NCBI RefSeq assembly: GCF_900168025.1
Contig: NZ_FUYN01000005.1
Span: forward strand, 62,001-126,000
Length of the DNA stretch: 64,000 nucleotides
Reading direction: 5' to 3'
Source of the DNA: Acetoanaerobium noterae
GTDB lineage: Bacteria > Bacillota > Clostridia > Peptostreptococcales > Filifactoraceae
The position numbers and the translations under genes were made by a program. The notes below the pieces were generated by a model. It was not told where the DNA came from, made no database searches, and worked only from the letters and a program-made list of their open reading frames with translations. Shown here in pieces: positions 24,461-33,925 of this stretch. Each line of letters starts with the position of its first letter. Position 1 is the stretch's first letter.

Positions 24461-26968
24461 CTATGGATTATCAAATATTGGAACTATATCCTCGCCAGCT
24501 GGTGGTGGACTTTGATTATTTTGATTACCATTATTTGAATTTGGATTATTATTCGGATTTCCATTTCCGTTGTTTGAATTTGGGTTATTCAAAGAATCAT
24601 CATCTTCTTGGTCATCGTCTAAAAGCTCATCATCTGGGAATAAATCTTCATCAGTTAACTCTTCTTCAATAGGGGTATTTTCGTCATTATGGATTTCGCA
24701 ATATTGTGTAGGAGCACTACCTGATTTAAAGAGCTCTGTTGTAGCAGTTCCAGCTCTACTGCATGCTTCAGTAAGTAAGCCGCCAGACAGCTTGCAGATA
24801 GATACTTCTGTGATGCCATTTGGTCTAGAAAATTCTTTATTATTTAAATCCTTATGAACCTGCTCCATAACATTTTTCCAAAGCCTAGCAGACATAGCAC
24901 TTCCATCGGAGAGTTCTGTTGGCATATCTGTTCCAATCCATGTAGCTGCGGTATAGTAAGGAGTAAAGCCTACAAACCAAGCATCTTTTTTGTCTGATGT
25001 GGTTCCTGTTTTTCCAGCAGTAGTAATATTTGAAAGCTTTGCTTGTTTTCCTGAGCCATTTAGTACAGCTGTTCTTAGCATATCAGTTAAAATGTATGCA
25101 GTCTGTGGATCTGTAATTTCTTTACTAATATTTTTGTTTTCAAAAATTATATCTCCGTTAGAATTTTCAATTCTAGTGAAGAATATTGGTCTAGACTGAT
25201 TACCTTGATTAGCAATAGCAGTATATGCAGAAGTTATTTCAAGAGGTGTAAGTCCTTTTGTCATACCTCCAAGAGTAAGAGATAAGTTCTCATCATTGAC
25301 TCTTGAATTTTGATCTCTAGTAACTATGGTTGTGAACCCCATTTTTTGTAGATAGCTAATCATAGTATTAATTGATTGTTCAGGTGAAGAAGATAAGCTC
25401 TCGCCTATTTTAACAGCACCGACATTCGAAGAACGTTCAAGTAATTGCCTAACAGTTGAAGGGCCGTAATATGAGCCAACGTTTTTAGGCCAGTATCCAC
25501 CTTTACCATCTTCTCTTGGAGAATCATCATAGACGTCTGCTGCTGTAATACCTTTTGATAATGCTGGAAGGTATACTGCAAGTGGTTTTATGGAAGAACC
25601 TGGTTGTCTAGGGTTAAGTGCTCTATTATAAATCCTATTTCCACCAATTCCTCTTCCTCCAACAAGACCTCTAACTTCTCCTGTATATTGGTCCATGATA
25701 ACCATTGCGCCCTGAGGCTGAATTACTCCATTTTCATCGGTATATGAACCTGGGAAATTGCTTTTGTTTTCAAATTCTTTTTCCAATATTTTTTGTATGT
25801 TAGTATCTAGTGTAGAATAGATTCTTAAACCGCCATTGTATAAAATATCAATTGCTTCATCTTCTGTATATCCTTTTTGCATGAAAGCTGTAATTACATC
25901 TTGTTTTAGCTTATCCATGAAGTAAGTTGAAATTCCTTGCTCTTTTTTCTTACCGATTTTTATTACTATTTCATGATTAATTGCTTCTTGGTATTCTGAG
26001 TCAGTTATATAACCTAATTCATTCATTTTAAAAAGAACTGTTTCTTGTCTTTTTTTAGACTCAGGGTTTAAAACTGCTTTTCTTAAATATACATCGCCTT
26101 TCTTTAACAGGTTATATTCAAAATTATCAATCTTTCCTATATTTAAAGCTTTTTCATATATTAATAAATCATTTTCTGTTGGAAGAGGAGTTTCCTCTGT
26201 GCTTGGCAATACTACAATTTCTAAAGCCGATAACTCATCATTAATATCAATAGTTGAGGTTACGTATGGTGAAAACTTATAGGGATACTTAGTTATACCG
26301 GCTACCATAGCACATTCAGCTAAATTCAGTTCAGCTACGTCTTTTGAAAAATAAGTTTGAGCTGCAGCTTGAACCCCTATAGCCCCTCTACCTAGAGACA
26401 TAGTATTTAGATAAGCGTGCAAAATTTGATCTTTATTAAGCTGTTTTTCTATTTCTAGAGCATAATATGCATCCTTAATCTTTCTGGTTATATCCTTCTC
26501 TGGAGAGGTATAAAGATTTTTTGCTAACTGCATAGTTATAGTTGATGCACCTTGAGCTAAGCTTCTAGTTTTAATGTCATATAGAAGTGCCCCGCCTATT
26601 CTTTTTATATCAACTCCTGGATGCTTATAGAATCTTTCGTCTTCGATTGCTATTACAGCTTCTTGTAAATGTTTAGGGATTTGATTTAAAGGTACAATTG
26701 TTCTATAGTTAGAACCATGAACTTTTTCAATCAAGTTGCCGCTAGAATCATATATAAATGAACTTTCATCGAGCATGTTTTGGATACTAGCAGCATTTAT
26801 TGGTTGAGCTGTTTTTACAACTGCAAACAGTAATCCAAGGCCAAGTGCTGAACCAATTATAAAAAAAGATAAAAAAACTAGTATTATTACTCTAAAAATA
26901 CTAACTCTTTTTTTCTTTTTATTTTTGGAGACATTTTTAGCTTTAGTCTCTGTATTTTTACTACTCAT
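24461..26968 (-). CDS. Class A penicillin-binding protein (PBP1A type)
   Basis: Bifunctional peptidoglycan synthase of 835 residues. It has a lysine-rich cytoplasmic tail, a membrane anchor (about 26-50), a GT51 glycosyltransferase with catalytic Glu in AIEDERFYKHPGVD (107-120) and QGASTITMQLAKNL (139-152), and a transpeptidase with S458-x-x-K461, S513-S-N515 and K653-T-G655. A low-complexity tail rich in Asn, Gly and Pro (about 785-825) follows an acidic stretch. The start at 26968 lies after AAGGAGGT on the minus strand. It is a single gene facing the plus-strand trend. Confidence 0.95.
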   Translation of the reverse strand: MSSKNTETKAKNVSKNKKKKRVSIFRVIILVFLSFFIIGSALGLGLLFAVVKTAQPINAASIQNMLDESSFIYDSSGNLIEKVHGSNYRTIVPLNQIPKHLQEAVIAIEDERFYKHPGVDIKRIGGALLYDIKTRSLAQGASTITMQLAKNLYTSPEKDITRKIKDAYYALEIEKQLNKDQILHAYLNTMSLGRGAIGVQAAAQTYFSKDVAELNLAECAMVAGITKYPYKFSPYVTSTIDINDELSALEIVVLPSTEETPLPTENDLLIYEKALNIGKIDNFEYNLLKKGDVYLRKAVLNPESKKRQETVLFKMNELGYITDSEYQEAINHEIVIKIGKKKEQGISTYFMDKLKQDVITAFMQKGYTEDEAIDILYNGGLRIYSTLDTNIQKILEKEFENKSNFPGSYTDENGVIQPQGAMVIMDQYTGEVRGLVGGRGIGGNRIYNRALNPRQPGSSIKPLAVYLPALSKGITAADVYDDSPREDGKGGYWPKNVGSYYGPSTVRQLLERSSNVGAVKIGESLSSSPEQSINTMISYLQKMGFTTIVTRDQNSRVNDENLSLTLGGMTKGLTPLEITSAYTAIANQGNQSRPIFFTRIENSNGDIIFENKNISKEITDPQTAYILTDMLRTAVLNGSGKQAKLSNITTAGKTGTTSDKKDAWFVGFTPYYTAATWIGTDMPTELSDGSAMSARLWKNVMEQVHKDLNNKEFSRPNGITEVSICKLSGGLLTEACSRAGTATTELFKSGSAPTQYCEIHNDENTPIEEELTDEDLFPDDELLDDDQEDDDSLNNPNSNNGNGNPNNNPNSNNGNQNNQSPPPAGEDIVPIFDNP

Positions 26969-26996
26969 ATATTACCTCCTTAATTTCATCCAATAT

Positions 26997-27005
26997 ATTA
27001 TATCA
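26997..27005 (-). promoter_or_regulatory. Extended -10 promoter for the PBP gene
   Basis: On the minus strand TGATATAAT lies about 30 bases upstream of the PBP start codon. No convincing -35 is visible. It is divergent from the hflX promoter; a TATAAT at 27070-27075 on the plus strand is the likely hflX -10. Confidence 0.55.
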
Positions 27006-27108
27006 TAAGTCTTTTCGTATAATATAAATTTTTATAAACTGTAACATTTAATAACTGTTGACTATAGGTTATAATATAAAAAACACTACTAAAAACGAGG
27101 TAAATCAA

Positions 27109-28407
27109 ATGGAAGATAATATGAATAAATTAGAAGAAAGAATGATATTAGTTGGATTAAATGTTACAGACTATAAGAAGAATACCTCTTCAACCAAAAT
27201 AGAAGAATCTATGATTGAGTTAGAAGAACTAGCTAAGGCCGCTGGTGGCAATGTACTTGGGAGTATAATTCAAAATAGAGATAACTATGATGTTGCATAT
27301 TATCTTGGCAAGGGAAAAGCTGAGGAAATAAAAGAATATGCAAATAATATGCAAGCAAATTTAATTGTTTTCAATGAAGAGCTATCTGGAGCTCAAATCA
27401 GAAATCTTGAAGAAATTATTGGGTTGGATGTCATAGACAGAACTGCGCTTATTTTGGATATATTTGCAAAAAGGGCTTTATCTAGAGAGGGAAAACTTCA
27501 AGTTGAACTTGCACAGTATAAATATCGACTTCCAAGGTTAATTGGTGTCGGGAAAGAAATGTCAAGACTCGGAGGAGGAATAGGAACTAAAGGCCCTGGA
27601 GAAAAAAAATTAGAAACTGATAAAAGACATATAAGAGAAAGAATTTATGACATTCAAAGGGAATTAAAAGAAATTAAAAAAAATAGAGAGATTCAAAGAT
27701 CTAAAAGATTAAAGTCAAATTTGCCAATAGTTGCACTGGTTGGATATACAAACTCTGGGAAATCTACCTTATTGAATAAATTGATTCAATCACACAAAGA
27801 ATATAGCTCGGATAAAGATGTATTTGTTAAAGATATGCTGTTTGCGACTCTAGATGTTTCGCTTAGAAAAGCTATACTCCCTTCTAACAAAGAATATCTT
27901 ATAACTGATACAGTGGGCTTTGTATCAGATTTGCCGCACTATTTAGTGGAAGCATTTAAAGCTACCCTTGAGGAGGTAAGTTATGCAGATTTATTGTTAC
28001 ATGTAGTAGATTCTTCTAATGAGCATTTCAATTTGCAGATTGACACTACATTAGGTGTTTTAAAAGAAATTGGTGCTGCTGACAAGCCTATGATTTATGT
28101 ATTCAATAAAGCTGATAAAGTAAACTATGAACTTGATTATAAGCCTAAGGATGAATATGTATTTATTTCTGCAAAAACTGGATATAATAATGAGCAATTA
28201 CTACAAAAAATAGAAAGTCATATTAATTCAAATTTAAAAAAGGTTAAGCTTTTGATTCCTTTTTCTAACGGAGAGGTCATCAATTCTTTACACAAGAAAT
28301 ATAATTTTGAAGAAAACTATTCTGAAGAAGGAATACTTGTTCAAATAGATATTACCGATGAAGATTATGGCCGCTACAACAAGTATATTGTAGAAGAGGT
28401 TTTATAA
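27109..28407 (+). CDS. hflX: Ribosome-associated GTPase HflX
   Basis: GTPase that splits stalled ribosomes under stress. The 432-residue protein has an N-terminal HflX domain with the glycine-rich RLGGGIGTKGPGEKKLE segment, then a GTPase with P-loop GYTNSGKS (212-219), G3 DTVGF and G4 NKAD, and a short C-terminal domain. The ATG at 27109 follows GAGGT at 27097-27101 by seven bases. A TTG at 27058 would extend the frame through the likely promoter and was rejected. The HEAT-repeat gene follows one base later. Confidence 0.94.
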   Translation: MEDNMNKLEERMILVGLNVTDYKKNTSSTKIEESMIELEELAKAAGGNVLGSIIQNRDNYDVAYYLGKGKAEEIKEYANNMQANLIVFNEELSGAQIRNLEEIIGLDVIDRTALILDIFAKRALSREGKLQVELAQYKYRLPRLIGVGKEMSRLGGGIGTKGPGEKKLETDKRHIRERIYDIQRELKEIKKNREIQRSKRLKSNLPIVALVGYTNSGKSTLLNKLIQSHKEYSSDKDVFVKDMLFATLDVSLRKAILPSNKEYLITDTVGFVSDLPHYLVEAFKATLEEVSYADLLLHVVDSSNEHFNLQIDTTLGVLKEIGAADKPMIYVFNKADKVNYELDYKPKDEYVFISAKTGYNNEQLLQKIESHINSNLKKVKLLIPFSNGEVINSLHKKYNFEENYSEEGILVQIDITDEDYGRYNKYIVEEVL

Positions 28408-28408
28408 A

Positions 28409-29074
28409 ATGAAATTAGATTGGGAAAATATCGAGAACTTGAGTGATAATGAAATATCCTATCTTTTGTATTTAGAAAATAAAACTATTTACCAAATATC
28501 GAAGATTAGAAACTTAAGTGAAGATATAGTCAAACTTCATATTTATAAAATAAAAAAGGACTTATTGTTGTCTGAAGCGAAAATAGCAGATAGTAATATA
28601 TTGTCGGAATATCTATCTCTTTCAAAACCAGAAAGAGAACAATATCTAGAATGCATTGATAAAGAAAACGAAAAATGTCTGTTAGATGAATTTAGCAAAA
28701 CAATGATGGACATAGATAATATTGAAGACCTAATGGTGATAATATGGACTATTGGAGAACTTAAAACTAACTCTTTCAATGATAAACTGAAATTTTATGC
28801 TAGTCACCCTCATGGCAATATAAGAAGGATGACATACTCTGCTATGGGGAAAATAGGAAGCGTGGAATTTTTACCATATTTATCAAATGGAATGAAGGAT
28901 ATAAAGCCTCAAGTTAAGCAATACGCAATTATAGCTTTTGGGAAAATTGCTGATAAGGAATATATATATAAACTAAATGATATACACACAAACAAAAATG
29001 AAAAAGAATATGTAAGAAGAGCAGCAAAACAGTCAATTGAATTAATTTTAGATAGAAATAATAATGAGAGGTAA
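28409..29074 (+). CDS. HEAT-repeat protein of unknown function
   Basis: A 221-residue soluble protein. The first third contains what looks like a helix-turn-helix (IYQISKIRNLSEDIVKLHIYKIK). The C-terminal half has two or three HEAT-type repeats (HPHGNIRRMTYSAMGKIG, KPQVKQYAIIAFGKIAD, EYVRRAAKQSIEL), which usually serve protein-protein binding. I do not recognise a family with known function. It starts one base after hflX and ends five bases before yigZ, so it is co-expressed with a ribosome-rescue GTPase; a role in translation or regulation is only a guess. Confidence 0.8.
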   Translation: MKLDWENIENLSDNEISYLLYLENKTIYQISKIRNLSEDIVKLHIYKIKKDLLLSEAKIADSNILSEYLSLSKPEREQYLECIDKENEKCLLDEFSKTMMDIDNIEDLMVIIWTIGELKTNSFNDKLKFYASHPHGNIRRMTYSAMGKIGSVEFLPYLSNGMKDIKPQVKQYAIIAFGKIADKEYIYKLNDIHTNKNEKEYVRRAAKQSIELILDRNNNER

Positions 29075-29079
29075 TAAAA

Positions 29080-29727
29080 TTGAATGAATATAAAACTGTC
29101 TTTGAATCAGGAGAATCAACAATAATTATAGAAAAGTCAAAATTTATTGGTTATAGCAGACATGTTGAAACTGAGGAAGATGCATTGACATTTATTAACG
29201 AGATTAAGAAAAAAAATAAAGATGCTACCCATAATGTTTCGGCATACATTCTAGGTGAAAAAATGAATGCACAAAAATATTCAGATGATGGAGAGCCATC
29301 TGGAACTGCAGGAATACCTATTTTAGAACTTATGAAAAAGGAAGAATTAACTAACTCTGCTATAGTAGTGACAAGATATTTTGGAGGGATAAAATTAGGG
29401 GCAGGAGGATTGGTAAGAGCATACTCAAAATCAGCAAAATCCACCCTTGAAAACTCATTAATATCTCAAAAAAAAATATTCATTCCGATTGAAATTTTAT
29501 TTGATTATAGCTTTTTAGGAAAAATTCAAAATGATATCAGCACAAGAAATATTCTCTCTTCAAAGCCTGCTTTCGAAGATGTTGTGAAATATACTATTTA
29601 TGTTGATAAAGGAGAAATTGATTCGAACATTAATCATATTAATGATTTAACCTCAGGTAATGTTATAATAGATATTAAGGATGAAGTTTTATTAGATTTT
29701 GTAAATGATAACTATATATTACTTTGA
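29080..29727 (+). CDS. yigZ: YigZ/IMPACT family protein
   Basis: A 215-residue protein of the UPF0029/IMPACT family. The N-terminal domain holds KSKFIGYSRHVETEEDA, YSDDGEPSGTAGIPIL and VVTRYFGGIKLGAGGLVRAYSK, the family signature; a smaller EF-G-like ferredoxin domain (DUF1949) follows. Eukaryotic IMPACT modulates Gcn2. The bacterial role is not well defined, though ribosome or tRNA contact has been suggested from the fold. It starts at TTG 29080 after GAGAGGTAA. Confidence 0.93.
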   Translation: MNEYKTVFESGESTIIIEKSKFIGYSRHVETEEDALTFINEIKKKNKDATHNVSAYILGEKMNAQKYSDDGEPSGTAGIPILELMKKEELTNSAIVVTRYFGGIKLGAGGLVRAYSKSAKSTLENSLISQKKIFIPIEILFDYSFLGKIQNDISTRNILSSKPAFEDVVKYTIYVDKGEIDSNINHINDLTSGNVIIDIKDEVLLDFVNDNYILL

Positions 29728-29753
29728 TTTGAATTCATTTAGGAGGAATTGAT

Positions 29754-30158
29754 ATGAATATGAACGAAATTAAAAAAACAATGTTAGAGAGTAAAAATTG
29801 GGCAATTTATGGAGCTACTCCTGATAAAAATAAATTTGGCTACAAAATACCTACAAGGATGAAAAATCATGGCTATAAAGTTTTTGGGATTAATCCCAAA
29901 TATAAGGGTGAAACTGTGAATGATGTTGAAATATATTCATCTTTAGATGAAATCAATGAAAAAATTGATTGTATAGATATCGTAGTAAATCCTAAAATAG
30001 CCATGATGGTTATAGATGAAGCTGTAAAAAATGGAATAAAATATCTTTGGTTTCAGCCTGGGACTTGGGATGATGAGGTTATAAAAAAAGCGTTGGATAA
30101 TAATTTAAACATAGTTTATGGCCATTGTGTTTATGCTATTCTTGGTATGGAGGAATAG
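29754..30158 (+). CDS. CoA-binding domain protein (YccU-like)
   Basis: A 134-residue single-domain Rossmann protein of the CoA-binding family. It shows NWAIYGATPDKNKFGYKIPTRMKNHGYKVFGINPKY near the start and the conserved FQPGTWDDEVIK segment. Family members bind CoA or a nucleotide with no defined reaction. AGGAGGA at 29741-29747 precedes the start; a second ATG two codons later is possible. It is in the same run as yigZ and nadE. Confidence 0.88.
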   Translation: MNMNEIKKTMLESKNWAIYGATPDKNKFGYKIPTRMKNHGYKVFGINPKYKGETVNDVEIYSSLDEINEKIDCIDIVVNPKIAMMVIDEAVKNGIKYLWFQPGTWDDEVIKKALDNNLNIVYGHCVYAILGMEE

Positions 30159-30161
30159 TTA

Positions 30162-30911
30162 ATGGAAGCTATGTTAAAAAAAATAGATTTGACAGTGGAT
30201 TGGTTAAGGGAGAAGGTTAATGAATCAAAATCCAAAGGTTTAGTTGTAGGAATATCTGGAGGAATTGATTCAGCAGTTGTTGCTTATTTAATAAAAAAAG
30301 CTTTCCCAGAAAATTCTTTAGGAGTAATTTTGCCAATTAAGAGCAATCCACAGGATGTAGAGCATGCTAATTTATTAGTTCACAAGTGTAGAATTGAATC
30401 TATGAATATCAATTTAACTCAAACTCACGAACTTTTATTTAATGAAATAAAAAACACAATGTCAAATGACCAATTATGGAATCCAACCTATCAAAAAATA
30501 TCTGATGCAAATCTAAGAGCAAGACTGAGAATGAGCACATTATATACTATTGCTAATAATTTAGGATATATGGTAGTGGGAACTGACAACAAGGCGGAAG
30601 TATATACTGGTTATTTTACGAAATACGGAGATGGTGGAGTAGATTTATTGCCTATTGCAAATCTTTTAAAGAGAGAAGTTTACGAGTGGGCGAAAGTACT
30701 TGGAGTTCCAAATGAGATAATTAATAAAGCTCCATCTGCGGGTTTGTGGGAAGGCCAAACTGATGAACTTGAAATGGGGACAACTTATGATTATATCGAT
30801 GAATATATAAGTGGAAATGAAATTCCTGAAAAAGACAGAGTAATTATTGATAAACTTCATATATCATCTGAGCATAAAAGAAGTGCTATTCCTACACCAC
30901 CAATCTTTTAG
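30162..30911 (+). CDS. nadE: NH3-dependent NAD+ synthetase
   Basis: Amidates nicotinate adenine dinucleotide to NAD+ with ammonia and ATP. The 249-residue protein lacks the glutaminase domain, so ammonia is used directly, fitting an amino-acid fermenter that releases ammonia. Motifs are GISGGIDSAVVAYL (the ATP pyrophosphatase loop, 30-43), VVGTDNKAEVYTGYFTKYGDG and KAPSAGLWEGQTDE. GGAGGA lies inside the end of the previous gene, three bases from nadE. Confidence 0.95.
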   Translation: MEAMLKKIDLTVDWLREKVNESKSKGLVVGISGGIDSAVVAYLIKKAFPENSLGVILPIKSNPQDVEHANLLVHKCRIESMNINLTQTHELLFNEIKNTMSNDQLWNPTYQKISDANLRARLRMSTLYTIANNLGYMVVGTDNKAEVYTGYFTKYGDGGVDLLPIANLLKREVYEWAKVLGVPNEIINKAPSAGLWEGQTDELEMGTTYDYIDEYISGNEIPEKDRVIIDKLHISSEHKRSAIPTPPIF

Positions 30912-30931
30912 CTACAAAAAAAATCAAACCA

Positions 30932-30960
30932 TTTACTATGAAATTTATTTATGTTAAAAT
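30932..30960 (+). promoter_or_regulatory. Promoter of the yebC-family gene
   Basis: TTTACT (30932-30937), a 17-base spacer and TAAAAT (30955-30960) with TG at 30952-30953 as an extended -10. It precedes the ribosome site GGAGGA at 30991. Confidence 0.55.
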
Positions 30961-31002
30961 TTTATAGTTAATTTGATTTAGCTTATTCAAGGAGGATTGA
31001 AT

Positions 31003-31716
31003 GTGGGACGTATAGGAAACATAATCAACAAAAAGGGAAAGCAAGATGCAAAAAGAGCTAAGATTTTCACAAAATATGCTAGACTTATTTCGGTAGCTGC
31101 TAAAATGGGTGGAGGAGACCCTGAATACAATGCCAATCTAAAAAATGCAATAGATAAAGCTAAAAGTGAAAATATGCCCAACGACAATATTGAAAGAGCT
31201 ATAAAAAAAGGAATAGGCTCAGGAGATGGAGAAAGCTATGAGCATATAACCTATGAAGGATATGGACCTGGTGGTGTAGCAGTTATTATAGAAACTCTTA
31301 CTGACAATAAAAATAGAACTGCTGGAAACATGAGATATTATCTTGATAAAAATGGCGGAAATCTAGGAACTGCTGGATGCGTTAGCTTTATGTTTGATAG
31401 AAAAGGCCAAATTATAATAGAAAAATCTGATGATATATCTGAAGATACGCTTATGGAGCAAGCTCTAGAAGCTGGAGCAGAAGATTTTATTACTGAAGAA
31501 GATTGTTTTGTAGTTTTAACTGATATCGAAAGTTTCTTACTAGTTAAAGATGCCTTATCTGGTCATGGCTATTCATTTGTTACGGCAGATATTGAAATGA
31601 TACCTCAAACATATACAGCTATTTCTGATGACCAAAAGAAAAGTATGGATAAGATGATGGATATGTTAGAGGAAGATGATGACGTTCAAAATGTATACCA
31701 TAATCTTGAAGATTAA
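31003..31716 (+). CDS. yebC: YebC/PmpR/TACO1 family protein
   Basis: A 237-residue protein of the YebC/TACO1 family, annotated as DNA-binding regulator in proteobacteria and linked to translation of hard-to-read mRNAs in mitochondria and other bacteria. The signature [20 protein letters not shown] and [17 protein letters not shown]-type segments (here [13 protein letters not shown]) are clear. I chose GTG 31003: the protein then begins MGRIGN like other members, and GGAGGA (30991-30996) is six bases away. A TTG at 30997 directly abuts the ribosome site. The gene is monocistronic between a promoter and a strong terminator. Confidence 0.94.
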   Translation: MGRIGNIINKKGKQDAKRAKIFTKYARLISVAAKMGGGDPEYNANLKNAIDKAKSENMPNDNIERAIKKGIGSGDGESYEHITYEGYGPGGVAVIIETLTDNKNRTAGNMRYYLDKNGGNLGTAGCVSFMFDRKGQIIIEKSDDISEDTLMEQALEAGAEDFITEEDCFVVLTDIESFLLVKDALSGHGYSFVTADIEMIPQTYTAISDDQKKSMDKMMDMLEEDDDVQNVYHNLED

Positions 31717-31730
31717 ATAATTTACTAGAC

Positions 31731-31770
31731 AAAAAGTTTTCTTTGAATTACTATCAAAGAAAACTTTTTT
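31731..31770 (+). terminator. Intrinsic terminator after yebC
   Basis: A 16-base perfect stem: AAAAAGTTTTCTTTGA (31731-31746) and TCAAAGAAAACTTTTT (31754-31769), seven-base loop, T run at its end. Flanking A and T runs could permit use in either direction. Confidence 0.93.
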
Positions 31771-31804
31771 TATTGTTTTGTATAACCAGAAGGGAGTATA
31801 TAAA

Positions 31805-33811
31805 ATGGGGAAAATTAAAAAAAATGATTTGCTTAAAATGAAATTTTTGTCTAATTTATCAATATCGCCTGATAATAAATATCTAGCAGTTTCTGTCTCT
31901 CAAGTAGATAGTGAAACAAAGGGATATGAAAGCAATATTCATATATATGATATTGAACAAAATAAGTGGGGTCAATATACTGGCAGTGGATTAGACAATA
32001 GTTTTATTTGGGATATGAATTTACCTATAATTTATATTAATTCCTTGAGAGATGTTAAAGACAAAGAAAAGAGAAAAAACGGCTATGAAATATCATCAAT
32101 TTATCAATTAGACCTATTTAAGGGTGAAGCTATAAAGAAATATATTATTCCAAAAAATATTAAGTCATTTAAACAGATTTCTGAATTTAAGTTTATATTT
32201 TCAGCAGACTATGTCCTTGGTACAAAAGATTTTTATTTACTATCAGATGAAGAGAAAGAACTAGAAGTAAAAAAAAGAAAAGATAAGGATGGTTATGAGA
32301 TAATAGAAAATTTGCCATTTTGGGAAAATGGATCTGGGTTTATTCACAATACTATAACTAAAATCTACACTTATGATGCAGAAAACGATAAGATTAAAAA
32401 TATATCTGATATTTTGGGAGATGATATAGATGTATATGACTTCCAATTAGATCCAACAAAATCTAAAGTAGTTGTAATCTATGGAACTAAATTAGGTAAA
32501 ATGGATTTAAAAAACAAATTAGCTATAATAGATATAGAAAATAAAAAGATTATCCTTGATTATACAGATAAAAAATACAATATAAGTAGTGCATTTATGT
32601 TTGATGAAAATAATCTTATAGTATCCGCAGCTGCTATGGAAAAGTATGGCATTAATGAAAATCCTAAATTTTATAAAGTCAATTTTCATACACTTGATTT
32701 TGAATGCTTGAACTCTGATTTTGACATGAGCTTATGGAATTCAGTTGGTACGGACATAAGGCTATATTCTTCTGAAAATTTAAAGCAGATTAATAATAAA
32801 CTATATTTTATATCCACCGTGGGTTATTCATCGAATATATTTGAGCTTGATTTAAAAGGTAATTTAAAGCAATTGACGAATAATACAGGGTCGGTCGATG
32901 AATATGTAGTAACTGATAAAGGAATATTTTTCATTGGTTTAAGAAATATGGTGCCTCAGGAGATATATAGAGTTTCAGATTGTGAAGAAAAAATAAGTAA
33001 TTTTAATGATTATATAGCTGAAAAAAGAGAAATTATTTATCCAAACCACTTTTGTGTAAAGGATAGTGATAATTATAGTATAGATTACTGGGTTATGAAA
33101 CCATATAAATTTAAAGCTGATAAGAAATATCCTCTAATCCTAGATATTCATGGTGGTCCGAAGACCGTATACGGAGAAGTATATTATCATGAGATGCAGT
33201 ACTGGGCAGCAGAGGGATTTGTAGTATTATTTTGTAACCCTAGAGGTTCAGATGGAAAAGGAGATGAATTTGCTGATATTAGGGGTGAATATGGTAAGGT
33301 TGATTATGATAACATAATGCTGTGCTTGAACCAAGCTATAAAAACTAATCCATTTATTGATACTGATAAGATGTATGTAACCGGTGGATCTTATGGCGGA
33401 TTTATGACAAACTGGATTATTGGACATACTGATATTTTTAAAGCAGCAGCTACTCAAAGAAGTATATCTAGTTGGACAAGCATGTATGGAACGACAGACA
33501 TAGGTTATTATTTTGCTACTGATCAGACAGCATCTGACCCATGGAATAGCTACGATAAAATGTGGAATCAGTCTCCAATGAAATTTTATAATAATATAAA
33601 AACACCTACTCTTATTGTTCATTCTGATCAGGACTATAGATGTTGGTTATCAGAAGCACTACAATTATTTACATCTTTGAAACACAATGATGTAGATAGT
33701 AAATTAATAATTTTCAAAAATGAAAATCATGAACTGACCCGTAGCGGAAGACCAGATAATAGAATTAAAAATTTAGAAGAAATAACTGAGTGGTTCAAAA
33801 AATATTTATAA
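31805..33811 (+). CDS. S9 family prolyl-oligopeptidase-like serine peptidase
   Basis: A 668-residue cytoplasmic peptidase with an N-terminal beta-propeller (about 1-400) and a C-terminal alpha/beta hydrolase. The catalytic Ser is S529 in GGSYGGF, with Asp near D610 (HSDQDYRC) and His H642 (NENHELTRSG). HGGPKTVYGEVYYHEMQYW and VLFCNPRGSDGKG before it mark the acylaminoacyl-peptidase type (S9C). No signal peptide is seen. It likely trims small peptides, useful to an amino-acid fermenter. ATG 31805 follows AGGGAG by eight bases; an upstream in-frame ATG at 31778 overlaps the terminator region. Confidence 0.93.
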   Translation: MGKIKKNDLLKMKFLSNLSISPDNKYLAVSVSQVDSETKGYESNIHIYDIEQNKWGQYTGSGLDNSFIWDMNLPIIYINSLRDVKDKEKRKNGYEISSIYQLDLFKGEAIKKYIIPKNIKSFKQISEFKFIFSADYVLGTKDFYLLSDEEKELEVKKRKDKDGYEIIENLPFWENGSGFIHNTITKIYTYDAENDKIKNISDILGDDIDVYDFQLDPTKSKVVVIYGTKLGKMDLKNKLAIIDIENKKIILDYTDKKYNISSAFMFDENNLIVSAAAMEKYGINENPKFYKVNFHTLDFECLNSDFDMSLWNSVGTDIRLYSSENLKQINNKLYFISTVGYSSNIFELDLKGNLKQLTNNTGSVDEYVVTDKGIFFIGLRNMVPQEIYRVSDCEEKISNFNDYIAEKREIIYPNHFCVKDSDNYSIDYWVMKPYKFKADKKYPLILDIHGGPKTVYGEVYYHEMQYWAAEGFVVLFCNPRGSDGKGDEFADIRGEYGKVDYDNIMLCLNQAIKTNPFIDTDKMYVTGGSYGGFMTNWIIGHTDIFKAAATQRSISSWTSMYGTTDIGYYFATDQTASDPWNSYDKMWNQSPMKFYNNIKTPTLIVHSDQDYRCWLSEALQLFTSLKHNDVDSKLIIFKNENHELTRSGRPDNRIKNLEEITEWFKKYL

Positions 33812-33833
33812 GCATTTTGACTAAGTTTGACTT

Positions 33834-33863
33834 AAAACATTGTTCATATGAACAATGTTTTTT
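33834..33863 (+). terminator. Perfect 28-base palindrome, terminator of the S9 peptidase gene
   Basis: AAAACATTGTTCAT (33834-33847) is followed directly by its complement ATGAACAATGTTTT (33848-33861) and two more T residues. It forms a strong hairpin with A and T ends and likely terminates the peptidase gene. As a perfect palindrome upstream of marR it could also be a protein site. Confidence 0.8.
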
Positions 33864-33894
33864 AGTTGCATTAGCAACTATCATATTGTATAAT
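33863..33894 (+). promoter_or_regulatory. marR promoter with embedded inverted-repeat operator
   Basis: The inverted repeat TAGTTGC (33863-33869) / GCAACTA (33874-33880) has a four-base centre, the form typical of MarR operators. A promoter TTGCAT (33866-33871), 17-base spacer, TATAAT (33889-33894) places the -35 inside the repeat. Binding of the downstream MarR protein would shut off marR and the MATE gene. Confidence 0.7.
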
Positions 33895-33925
33895 AGTTCA
33901 TGCTTATGAATGGAGGAAAATGTAA

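Noticed and set aside
24454-24857. Plus-strand open frames opposite the end of the PBP gene
   Set aside because: They translate into Ser- or Tyr/His-rich strings that are antisense to the Asn-rich PBP tail; no ribosome site or family match.
27058-27108. TTG start at 27058 for a longer HflX
   Set aside because: The extra residues cover the probable -10 (27070-27075), and the ribosome site GAGGT at 27097 fits ATG 27109.
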